From: Bacteroidales bacterium
GTDB lineage: Bacteria; Bacteroidota; Bacteroidia; Bacteroidales; JAADGE01
DNA: 8,297 nucleotides
Reading direction: 5' to 3'
Assembly: GCA_026987795.1 (NCBI GenBank)
Contig: JALSMF010000403.1
Location: 1 to 8,297 of the forward strand
Below, one piece after another: positions 1 through 6,378 of the stretch. Numbering within the stretch: the stretch's first letter is position 1; each line of letters starts with the position of its first letter. The notes beneath the pieces were generated by a model. The model was not told the origin of the DNA and did no database searches. It worked only from the letters and a program-made list of their open reading frames with translations. Both the position numbers and the translations under genes were made by a program.

Positions 1-588
1 AATACATTATTTAATATACAAAAAGGATTTTACCCCGTTTTGGAAGAATCATTGGAGCTGGGCAGGTCTTTCATAATTAAAGAATATCAGCGAAAACCTC
101 TGTCTCTTTTCTTGCTTTGGAAAGGTATTTTGTATTTTTTACTTAAAAATACCGAATATCGCTACTTAATAGGTCCGGCAAGCATAAGTAATGATTTCTC
201 AAAATTTTCCCAAAGCCTTATAATTGATTTTTTTAAAGAAAATTTTTTTGATAACGAACTTGCAAAATATATTATTCCGCGAAAACAGTTTAAGATAAAA
301 CAAAACCCTAATTTCGATAACGAAGTGTTTATACAAAATACCAAAAAAGATGTTAAAAAACTTGATAAATTCATTCAAGACATTGAGCCAAACTATAATA
401 CACCGGTTTTGTTCAAAAAATACATTCAACTGAATGCAAAACTTCTCGGTTTTAATGTAGACCCTAAGTTCAATAACTGCGTTGACGGTCTGATGATTTT
501 GGATATATTCGATGTTCCTTTGAATACCCTGAAAGCATTATCTAAAGAACTTGAGGATGATACAATTCTTGAACGATTTAATTTTTAA
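1..588 (+). CDS. Amino-acid-lipid N-acyltransferase (GlsB/OlsB-like, GNAT 'hemolysin' family), 3' part only
   Basis: The reading frame is open from the first base of the window to TAA at 586-588, giving 195 residues with the N-terminus missing. A TTG at 40 is inside the frame and is not a likely start, because conserved sequence continues upstream of it (F-Y-P-V-L just before E-E-S-L). Visible family features are ELGRSF (residues 19-24 of the visible part), the EYQRKPLSLFLLWKGI stretch and YLIGPASIS, followed by a C-terminal part with NVDPKFNN and DGLMILDIFDVP and an ILERF end. These resemble the COG3176 acyltransferases that put a 3-hydroxy-fatty acyl chain from ACP on the amino group of ornithine (OlsB) or glycine (Bacteroides GlsB), the first step to aminolipids. 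In Bacteroidota the domain may stand alone or form the C-terminal half of a fusion with a PlsC-like O-acyltransferase (OlsF type). The missing 5' part would decide which. The amino-acid substrate is inferred, not visible. Confidence 0.8.
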   Translation, partial: NTLFNIQKGFYPVLEESLELGRSFIIKEYQRKPLSLFLLWKGILYFLLKNTEYRYLIGPASISNDFSKFSQSLIIDFFKENFFDNELAKYIIPRKQFKIKQNPNFDNEVFIQNTKKDVKKLDKFIQDIEPNYNTPVLFKKYIQLNAKLLGFNVDPKFNNCVDGLMILDIFDVPLNTLKALSKELEDDTILERFNF

Positions 589-636
589 AACTCATTTTTT
601 TTTGGTTGCTTTGCAGCTGATTTTAATTTAATTTTC

Positions 637-1311
637 TTGGATTTTATTTTTATCATAAAAGGTATTTTGATAGGTATATCAGTATCGGCACCATTGGGAC
701 CTATCGGTGTATTGTGTATTCAAAGAACACTGAATAAGGGTTTTAAATCGGGTTTTATTTCCGGTATCGGAGCAGCGTCCGCCGATATTATTTACGCAAT
801 CATTGCGGGCTTCAGTATTACCTATATTTCAGACTTTCTTATTGAATATCAGACATATATACGCATAATCGGAGGGGCTTTTTTAATTTTGGTCGGCATC
901 CGCATTTCAATTTCAAATCCGGCAAAACAAGTCAGAAAATTAAGAATTAAAGGTAATAATTATTATAAGGACTATATTACAAGTTTTTTAATAACGGTAT
1001 CAAACCCTATAACAATCCTGGCTTTCGGTGCATTTTTTGCAACATTTAATATGATAGATAAAAATGCAGGTAATTTCCCTATAGTCATTATGATAATTAC
1101 GGTTTTCGGAGGAGCACTGCTGTGGTGGGTAAGTTTAATTTCCGTAGTAACTGTCTTTAAAAGCAAAATAAGACTTCGTAATTTGTTATGGATAAACAGG
1201 ATTACAGGAGTGCTTATAGTGCTTTTTGCAATATTTGTTATAATTAGTGCATTTTTGCCTGAAAGTTCTGAGATTCAGCAAGAATTGTCTCATTTGATTA
1301 TCAGTAAATAA
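637..1311 (+). CDS. LysE-family amino-acid/metabolite exporter
   Basis: This 224-residue, very hydrophobic protein has about six predicted membrane segments (roughly residues 3-26, 40-62, 73-92, 113-136, 147-173 and 186-207). That is the usual size and topology of LysE/RhtB translocators, inner-membrane exporters of amino acids or related small molecules. Family marks are SAPLGPIGVLCIQRTL at 17-32, the glycine/alanine-rich G-F-x-S-G-x-x-S-G-I-G-A-A-x-A-D pattern at 35-50, and T-V-S-N-P-I-T at 120-126 opening the fourth segment. No in-frame ATG exists before the middle of the protein. TTG at 637 places the conserved first helix at the normal distance from the N-terminus, so I take it as the start; TTG at 667 would cut that helix. 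No Shine-Dalgarno motif is seen; the leader is T/A rich. The gene follows the acyltransferase gene by 48 bases and may be co-transcribed with it. The exported substrate cannot be told from sequence. Confidence 0.85.
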   Translation: MDFIFIIKGILIGISVSAPLGPIGVLCIQRTLNKGFKSGFISGIGAASADIIYAIIAGFSITYISDFLIEYQTYIRIIGGAFLILVGIRISISNPAKQVRKLRIKGNNYYKDYITSFLITVSNPITILAFGAFFATFNMIDKNAGNFPIVIMIITVFGGALLWWVSLISVVTVFKSKIRLRNLLWINRITGVLIVLFAIFVIISAFLPESSEIQQELSHLIISK

Positions 1312-1325
1312 AAAACAAACACAGG

Positions 1326-1342
1326 TTTAGAATAATTCTAAA
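1326..1342. repeat. Perfect 17-bp palindrome after the LysE gene
   Basis: TTTAGAAT-A-ATTCTAAA has two perfect 8-base arms around one central base, 14 bases after the LysE-family stop codon and 71 bases before the rseC start. It could be a regulator's operator or a weak AT-only hairpin. It is not a convincing intrinsic terminator, because the stem has only two G:C pairs and no T-run follows directly. In AT-rich DNA a palindrome like this can also arise by chance. The function is not known. Confidence 0.4.
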
Positions 1343-1387
1343 TTATATTAACTGCGTTTTATCATATTCTTTTGAAATTCTGTTTCG

Positions 1388-1395
1388 TATATTTG
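1388..1395 (+). promoter_or_regulatory. Possible -7 promoter box for the rseC-rnf operon
   Basis: TATATTTG matches the Bacteroidota primary-sigma -7 consensus TAnnTTTG exactly and lies 17 bases before the rseC ATG, which would leave a 5' leader of about a dozen bases. The call is weak: no TTG/TTTG element sits at the usual ~19-base distance upstream. The nearest TTTG (1371-1374) is only 13 bases away. The gap at 1312-1412 is the longest non-coding stretch in the window and the natural place for an operon promoter. Confidence 0.3.
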
Positions 1396-1412
1396 CTTTC
1401 TGACGAACTGTA

Positions 1413-1868
1413 ATGAAGCCGGTAAAGCAAATAGAGCATAAAGGAATCATTGAAAGAATATATGAGAACAAGATTGTCGTAACCATTCTTGCTGAGTCTG
1501 CCTGTATGTTATGCAGGCTTAAAAATAATTGCTCTGTTTCCGATACAGAAGAAAAATCGATTGAAATATTTACTGAAAATCCTGAAAATTATTCGGCAGG
1601 AGAAGCTGTCATTGTATATTTTAAACAATCTTTAGGCTTCAGAGCATTGTTTCTCGGATACCTGCTGCCTTTTATTACAGTTACTTTTATACTTCTGATA
1701 ACCGTAAGCATAACCGGCAATGAAGGTGTGTCAGGTTTAGCCGCACTGCTGTCGCTCATTCCTTATTACTTGATATTGCATCTTAAAAAAAATAAAATAA
1801 AAAACACATTTTCTTTTTCAATTAAAAAAACAAATATTGACAGCCCTTTATTAAAAGTTGATATTTGA
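1413..1868 (+). CDS. rseC: RseC/MucC-family membrane protein, Rnf-associated
   Basis: The 151-residue protein has the RseC layout. A small N-terminal soluble domain begins H-K-G-I-I-E-R-I (9-16). A cysteine cluster follows, S-A-C-M-L-C with a third cysteine in N-N-C-S (C31, C34, C40). After a GEAVIVYF stretch come two membrane segments (about 74-97 and 103-122), then a basic, lysine-rich tail. In Enterobacteria RseC is linked to the Rsx/Rnf complex that keeps SoxR reduced and also to sigma-E control. In Bacteroidota it is typically the first gene of the rnf cluster, where its role is not well defined; an assembly or redox helper role is inference. The ATG at 1413 fits the family N-terminus. 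It is the first gene after a 101-base gap, and rnfB starts 18 bases after its TGA. The cysteines suggest metal or Fe-S binding, which is not proven by the sequence. Confidence 0.88.
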   Translation: MKPVKQIEHKGIIERIYENKIVVTILAESACMLCRLKNNCSVSDTEEKSIEIFTENPENYSAGEAVIVYFKQSLGFRALFLGYLLPFITVTFILLITVSITGNEGVSGLAALLSLIPYYLILHLKKNKIKNTFSFSIKKTNIDSPLLKVDI

Positions 1869-1886
1869 TTATAATTTTTTAAAAAC

Positions 1887-2762
1887 ATGAATGACGTTAT
1901 AACAGCAACAATAATTACGGTAAGTTCCGTCGGGTTGGCGGCTGCCGTTATTCTTTATTGGGCATCACAAAAATTTAAAGTCTTTGAAGATCCTCGCATA
2001 GATGATGTCGAAAAAGAACTCCCTGCAGCAAATTGCGGAGGCTGCGGGTTGCCCGGATGTCGTAATTTTGCGGAAGCTTGTGTAAAAACTGACAATCTGG
2101 ACGATATGTTTTGTCCTGTAGGCGGAAACGAAACAATGGCAAAAGTGGCAAAAGTTTTGGGCAGGGAAGTGCACGAAAAGGATAAACAAGTTGCCGTTGT
2201 AAAGTGTAACGGAGCACCGCAATTCAGAAAAAAAATTAATGAGTATGACGGCGTAAAAAATTGTACTATAGTTGCCAATTTCTATTCAGGCGATACAGCA
2301 TGTCAATACGGATGTCTCGGCTTCGGCGAGTGTGTTGATGCCTGTAACTTCGATGCAATGTTTATGGACCCGCATACAGGGCTTCCCGTAGTTTTAGAAA
2401 ATAAATGTACCGCATGCGGTGCCTGTGTTGAGGTTTGCCCGAAAGATATTATTGAACTTCGTCCGACGGGTAAAAAGAGTCGAAGAATTTTTGTCTCGTG
2501 TGTAAATCAGGACAGAGGCGGAACTGCTAAAAAAGCTTGTTCCGTTGCCTGTACGGGTTGTTCTTTATGCCTTAAAGAATGCAAATACGATGCAATTAAG
2601 ATTGAAAATTTCTTGTCGTACATAGACCCGCATAAGTGCGTTCTTTGCAGAAAATGCGTGAGTGTTTGTCCTACCGATGCTATTTGGGAGGTTAATTTTC
2701 CGGCAAGAAAACTTAAACCTGAAGAAAATTCGGTAAAGCTTAAAACAATTAAAAGAGGATAG
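1887..2762 (+). CDS. rnfB: Rnf complex subunit B, long multi-cluster ferredoxin type
   Basis: RnfB is the entry point for electrons from reduced ferredoxin on the cytoplasmic face of the Rnf complex. The 291-residue protein has one N-terminal membrane anchor (about 4-26). Next comes the RnfB-specific Fe-S domain CGGCGLPGC with a fourth cysteine in the F-C-P-V motif (C50, C53, C58, C76). Two ferredoxin-like pairs follow: C139/C143/C149/C153 with C174/C177/C180/C184, then C222/C225/C228/C232 with C251/C254/C257/C261. That supports up to five [4Fe-4S] clusters. Further cysteines (C107, C126, C205, C218) lie between them. It is much longer than the roughly 190-residue gammaproteobacterial RnfB, which has one ferredoxin pair, and resembles the long form of clostridia and Bacteroidota. 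The ATG at 1887 gives a proper anchor helix; the leader is A/T-rich without a Shine-Dalgarno motif. rnfC follows after 29 bases. Confidence 0.96.
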   Translation: MNDVITATIITVSSVGLAAAVILYWASQKFKVFEDPRIDDVEKELPAANCGGCGLPGCRNFAEACVKTDNLDDMFCPVGGNETMAKVAKVLGREVHEKDKQVAVVKCNGAPQFRKKINEYDGVKNCTIVANFYSGDTACQYGCLGFGECVDACNFDAMFMDPHTGLPVVLENKCTACGACVEVCPKDIIELRPTGKKSRRIFVSCVNQDRGGTAKKACSVACTGCSLCLKECKYDAIKIENFLSYIDPHKCVLCRKCVSVCPTDAIWEVNFPARKLKPEENSVKLKTIKRG

Positions 2763-2791
2763 AATATTTTTAATATTTAATACAATATATA

Positions 2792-4126
2792 ATGTTAAAA
2801 ACGTTTCCGAAAGGCGGTATTCATCCGCCGGAAAATAAAATAACGGCAGACAAAGAGACTGTAACTTTGCCGATACCGAAACAGGTCATAATTCCGGTTT
2901 CGCAACACATAGGCGCTCCGGCAAAAGTTATTGTTAAAAAAAATGACAAGGTGAAAACAGGACAAATGATAGCACAAAGCAACGGCTTTGTTTCTGCCTG
3001 TATCCATTCATCAGTGTCAGGAACTGTTTTTAAAGTTGATAATATTCCCGATGCCGGCGGATACAAAAGACTTGCCGTTGTTATAAATGTTGAAGGAGAC
3101 GAATGGCTTGATAATATCGACAGAAGCGAGGATATAATTAAAGAAATTAATTCAGATAAGAATGAAATTCTGAAAAAAATACAAGATGCCGGAGTTGTAG
3201 GTCTGGGAGGTGCAACATTTCCGACTCATGTCAAGCTTCTTCCGCCTAAAAGTATGAAGCCCGAAGTATTAATCATTAACGGGGCTGAATGCGAACCTTA
3301 TCTTACTGCCGACCATCGCTTAATGCTTGAAAAAAGTGAAGAACTTTTAATCGGGATAAAAATTTTAATGAAAGCTCTTTCTGTAAACAAAGCAGTTATA
3401 GGTATAGAGAATAACAAGTCGGATGCAATAAATAAACTTGAGACGTTATCCGAAAATTATGATAATATTTCGGTGGCAGCATTAAAAACTAAATATCCTC
3501 AAGGCGGAGAAAAACAGTTAATAAAAGCGGTAACCGGTAAAGAAGTTCCCTCCGGAGAATTACCGGTAAAAGTCGGAGCCGTAGTTCAGAATGTAGGGAC
3601 TGTATTTGCCGTTTATGAAGCCGTTCAGAAGAACAAGCCTTTGATTGACAGAATTGTAACAGTAACCGGTAAATATCTTTCTAACCCGGGAAATTTTAAA
3701 GTAAGAATAGGAACATCGGTTAAAGAGCTGATTAATACGGCAGGCGGGCTGCCTGAAAATACCGGAAAAATAATTTCCGGCGGGCCTATGATGGGGAGAG
3801 CACTGATAACAGACAACACCGGAATAACAAAAGGAACTTCGGGAATATTGATTTTATCCGAGCAAGAATCGAAGAGAAGGAGTTTAAAACCATGTATCAG
3901 GTGTGCAAAATGTGTTGAGGTATGTCCTATGGGCTTAGAGCCTTTCTTTCTTATGGCATTGTCCCGAAAAACATTATTTGAAAAAACAGAAAATGAAGGT
4001 ATCTTTGATTGTATAGAATGCGGTTCGTGCAGCTATATTTGTCCGTCTGACAGACCTTTACTTGATTTTATAAGGTTGTCAAAAAAAGAAGTTGCTTTAA
4101 TAAGAAAAGCCAAAAGAATAAAATAA
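2792..4126 (+). CDS. rnfC: Rnf complex subunit C, NAD(H)/FMN-binding and 2x[4Fe-4S]
   Basis: RnfC is the peripheral cytoplasmic subunit where NAD+ is reduced (or NADH oxidised), related to the NuoF subunit of complex I. The 444-residue protein starts with the family's K-G-G-I-H-P-P-E-N-K (7-16). A barrel-sandwich, biotinyl-like N-terminal region includes Q-H-I-G-A-P-A (38-44). The nucleotide/flavin fold carries GLGGATFPTHVKL (137-149) and NGAECEPYLTADHR (163-176). A YPQGGEKQLI segment (235-244) and GGPMMGRAL (330-338) follow. Two four-cysteine [4Fe-4S] motifs near the C-terminus are C368/C371/C374/C378 and C407/C410/C413/C417, each ending in C-P. All expected motifs are intact. The length matches the compact form; the long alanine-rich C-terminal extension of enterobacterial RsxC is absent. 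ATG 2792 is preceded by an A/T-rich leader. rnfD follows after 28 bases. Confidence 0.97.
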   Translation: MLKTFPKGGIHPPENKITADKETVTLPIPKQVIIPVSQHIGAPAKVIVKKNDKVKTGQMIAQSNGFVSACIHSSVSGTVFKVDNIPDAGGYKRLAVVINVEGDEWLDNIDRSEDIIKEINSDKNEILKKIQDAGVVGLGGATFPTHVKLLPPKSMKPEVLIINGAECEPYLTADHRLMLEKSEELLIGIKILMKALSVNKAVIGIENNKSDAINKLETLSENYDNISVAALKTKYPQGGEKQLIKAVTGKEVPSGELPVKVGAVVQNVGTVFAVYEAVQKNKPLIDRIVTVTGKYLSNPGNFKVRIGTSVKELINTAGGLPENTGKIISGGPMMGRALITDNTGITKGTSGILILSEQESKRRSLKPCIRCAKCVEVCPMGLEPFFLMALSRKTLFEKTENEGIFDCIECGSCSYICPSDRPLLDFIRLSKKEVALIRKAKRIK

Positions 4127-4154
4127 AAAATATATAATAAAGTTATAACGCCTT

Positions 4155-5156
4155 ATGTCTAAACTAATCGTTTCACTTTCTCCGCATCAGTTTGGTTCAA
4201 ACTCAGTTAAAAAACTGATGTTCGGTGTGCTGATTGCATTATTGCCGACCCTGTTTGTTTCCGTTTGGTATTTCGGATTGGGGGCAATTACGATAATCGT
4301 AACATCTGTGCTTTCTGCGGTATTTTTTGAATATGTATTTAATCGGTTTTTATTGAAAAAACCATCGACAATTTCCGACGGCTCTGCAGCTTTGACAGGT
4401 TTATTACTGGCATTTAACCTGCCGAGTAATTTGCCCGTTTGGTTAGTAATTATAGGAGCATTTTTTGCAATAGTTGTCGCTAAAATATCATTCGGAGGTA
4501 TCGGAAATAACATATTTAACCCTGCGTTAGCGGGTCGGGTATTTCTTTTAATTTCATGGCCTGTTCAAATGACGTCTTGGCCCGAACCGAGCCCTTTAAG
4601 TAAGCATTTGCTCGGTTACACTGATGTTACAACGGGTGCAACACCTTTGGGAATATTGTCGGAAGGGCTGAGGAGCGGAGAGTCTGCAACGAAACTTATA
4701 AGTCAGGTACCTGATTATCTGCAGTTGTTTATGGGGAATGCAGGCGGTTCAATCGGAGAAGTAGGTGCTGCGGCAATTCTCATAGGTTTAGTCTATATGC
4801 TGATGAAAAAAATAATATCATGGCACATTCCCGTATCAATTTTGGGAACGGTTGCTGTTTTTACCGGAATATTATGGTTTGCAAACCCTGATAAATTTGC
4901 AGACCCTTTGTTTCATCTTTTAAGCGGAGGAATAATGCTCGGTGCCGTGTTTATGGCAACAGATTACGTAACATCACCTATGAGCAAAAGAGGAATGTTG
5001 ATTTACGGTGTCGGGATAGGATTACTGACAGTGGTTATTCGTGTTTGGGGAGCATTCCCGGAAGGTGTTTCCTTTGCAATTCTTATAATGAATGCTTTTG
5101 TCCCTTTAATTAATATGTATATTAAACCCAAACGTTTCGGAAAAAATAAAAGATAA
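4155..5156 (+). CDS. rnfD: Rnf complex subunit D, FMN-bearing membrane subunit
   Basis: RnfD is an integral membrane subunit of the NqrB/RnfD family, thought to take part in ion translocation. The 333-residue protein has about nine to ten hydrophobic segments, beginning after the family N-terminus S-P-H-Q (9-12). The covalent FMN site is intact: D157-V-T-T-G-A-T163-P-L-G, where by homology with RnfD/NqrB the threonine of S/T-G-A-T (T163) is joined to FMN by a phosphoester bond. Other conserved parts are S-D-G-S-A-A-L-T-G-L-L-L-A-F-N-L-P (74-90), NNIFNPALAGRVF (118-130), and the MATDYVTSP segment (267-275) followed by M-S-K-R-G in the C-terminal half. The tail after the last helix is short and basic. 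Flavinylation would need an ApbE transferase, which is not encoded in this window. rnfG begins only 3 bases after the TAA, which suggests translational coupling. Confidence 0.96.
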   Translation: MSKLIVSLSPHQFGSNSVKKLMFGVLIALLPTLFVSVWYFGLGAITIIVTSVLSAVFFEYVFNRFLLKKPSTISDGSAALTGLLLAFNLPSNLPVWLVIIGAFFAIVVAKISFGGIGNNIFNPALAGRVFLLISWPVQMTSWPEPSPLSKHLLGYTDVTTGATPLGILSEGLRSGESATKLISQVPDYLQLFMGNAGGSIGEVGAAAILIGLVYMLMKKIISWHIPVSILGTVAVFTGILWFANPDKFADPLFHLLSGGIMLGAVFMATDYVTSPMSKRGMLIYGVGIGLLTVVIRVWGAFPEGVSFAILIMNAFVPLINMYIKPKRFGKNKR

Positions 5157-5159
5157 AAA

Positions 5160-5762
5160 ATGGCACAAAGAGAATCTACATTTGTAAATATGGTTGTTGT
5201 TTTGTTCTTGGTTTCGGCAATTGCAGCAACAGCTTTAGCTTTTGTATATCAGGCGACCAAAGAACCTATTCTAAAATCAAAACTTGAAAAAAAGAAACGG
5301 GCAATCAAAAATGTTGTAAATGATTTTGATAATAATCCGATTGAAGAAATGTTTAAAATTCCTGTTGAAGGAGGAGACAGCGTAGAGTGTTATCCGGCAA
5401 AAAAAGATGGTAAAATTGTCGGTTATGCCGTTAAAACCTTCTCTAAAAAAGGTTTTAGCGGACTCATTACAGTAATGGTAGGATTTGACCCCGACGGACA
5501 CATTCATAAAACAGCAGTATTGGAACATCACGAAACACCCGGGCTCGGAGATAAAATGCAAAGAAATAAATCAAATTTCAGTAAACAGTTTGATAATATG
5601 GACGTTCCGGATATTCCTGATAAAGATAACGACGGTATCATCATAGAAGTAAAAAAAGATAACGGAACAGTTGACGCCATAACAGCTGCAACCATTACTT
5701 CAAGAGCATTTTGTGATGCAACGGAACGAGCATATAATGCTTTTAAAAAAATTAAAAAATAA
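5160..5762 (+). CDS. rnfG: Rnf complex subunit G, covalent-FMN extracytoplasmic subunit
   Basis: RnfG carries a covalently bound FMN on the outer face of the membrane and passes electrons within the Rnf complex. The 200-residue protein has one N-terminal membrane helix (about 9-30) and then an FMN-binding domain. Visible hallmarks are HHETPGLGDKM (123-133) and the flavinylation motif D172-A-I-T-A-A-T178-I-T-S, in which T178 is the expected FMN-bearing residue. The position that is often glycine (S/T-G-A-T) is alanine here, which the D-x-x-S/T-G/A-A-T consensus allows. Length is typical. The start ATG at 5160 lies 3 bases after the rnfD stop; no Shine-Dalgarno motif is present. rnfE follows after 6 bases, so D-G-E form the tightest part of the operon. 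Nqr subunit C has a similar fold, but the ferredoxin-type RnfB and RnfC alongside show this is Rnf, not Nqr. Confidence 0.96.
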   Translation: MAQRESTFVNMVVVLFLVSAIAATALAFVYQATKEPILKSKLEKKKRAIKNVVNDFDNNPIEEMFKIPVEGGDSVECYPAKKDGKIVGYAVKTFSKKGFSGLITVMVGFDPDGHIHKTAVLEHHETPGLGDKMQRNKSNFSKQFDNMDVPDIPDKDNDGIIIEVKKDNGTVDAITAATITSRAFCDATERAYNAFKKIKK

Positions 5763-5768
5763 TCGAAT

Positions 5769-6359
5769 ATGAATAAACTGAAAATATTTACAAAAGGCTT
5801 TTTTTCCGAAAATGCGGTTTTTGTAATGCTTCTGGGTTTATGTCCGACACTTGGAACAACAACGTCTGCAATTAACGGGCTCGGTATGGGGCTGGCAACA
5901 ACATTTGTTCTGGTTATGTCAAATATTGTTGTTTCATTAGTTAAAAAACAAATACCTGATAAGGTCAGAATACCTGCATTTATAGTAATAATTGCTTCTT
6001 TTGTTACGATAGTGGAACTTACTATGCAAGCATATATTCCTGATTTGTACGATGTTTTAGGACTTTTCATTCCCTTGATAGTCGTAAACTGTCTGATACT
6101 CGGGCGTGCCGAAGCTTTTGCCTCAAAAAATAATATCATTAATTCTGTTCTTGACGGTTTAGGTATGGGACTTGGATTTTCAATGGCGCTGACAATGCTG
6201 GGGGCCGTAAGAGAGATTCTCGGCAGCGGGTCTGTTTTTAATATTAAAATTTATGAAGGCGACGGTGCTTTAGTTTTTGTGCTTGCTCCCGGAGCATTTA
6301 TAGTCTTGGGATATCTTATTGCTTTTGTTAACAGGCTTCAAAAACGAAAAAATATATAA
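5769..6359 (+). CDS. rnfE: Rnf complex subunit E, integral membrane core
   Basis: RnfE is one of the two homologous six-helix membrane subunits (with RnfA) that form the centre of the ion-pumping module. The 196-residue protein shows LLGLCPTLGTTTSAINGLGMG (21-41, broken by no gaps), IPLIVVNCLILGRAEAFAS (101-119) and DGLGMGLGFSMAL (129-141). The cysteines in the half-helix motifs, C25 and C108, match those that in Rnf/Nqr structures help hold an intramembrane Fe-S cluster together with the RnfA cysteines. The inverted-repeat topology common to RnfA and RnfE is apparent from the repeated L-G-L-C-P and N-C motifs. Length is slightly below that of enterobacterial RsxE. The ATG at 5769 fits the family start F-x-x-G-F-F-S-E-N-A. 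rnfA follows after 19 bases. Confidence 0.96.
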   Translation: MNKLKIFTKGFFSENAVFVMLLGLCPTLGTTTSAINGLGMGLATTFVLVMSNIVVSLVKKQIPDKVRIPAFIVIIASFVTIVELTMQAYIPDLYDVLGLFIPLIVVNCLILGRAEAFASKNNIINSVLDGLGMGLGFSMALTMLGAVREILGSGSVFNIKIYEGDGALVFVLAPGAFIVLGYLIAFVNRLQKRKNI

Positions 6360-6378
6360 AAATAAAAAACCTGAAGAA

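Noticed and set aside
604..636. Possible promoter between the acyltransferase and LysE genes
   Set aside because: The best -7-like matches (TAATTTAA, TAATTTTC) are imperfect and would start transcription at or after the TTG start codon.
2228..2235. Eight-A run in rnfB (and a similar one in rnfC near 2936-2943) as possible frameshifting sites
   Set aside because: The frames continue intact through conserved lysine codons, and no alternative product of interest would result; usual for an AT-rich genome.
1955..2278. Overlapping - strand frames of 80-107 residues opposite rnfB
   Set aside because: All lie antisense to the cysteine-rich conserved part of rnfB and show no protein family features.
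5528..6139. A 203-residue open frame on the - strand opposite rnfG/rnfE
   Set aside because: It is the complement of two strongly conserved rnf genes, has no recognisable domain, and spans the gap between them; a shadow frame.
6319..6378. A 20-residue N-terminal extension of RnfA
   Set aside because: It would overlap rnfE and place a lysine-rich stretch before the first helix; the ATG at 6379 gives the family's normal N-terminus and length.
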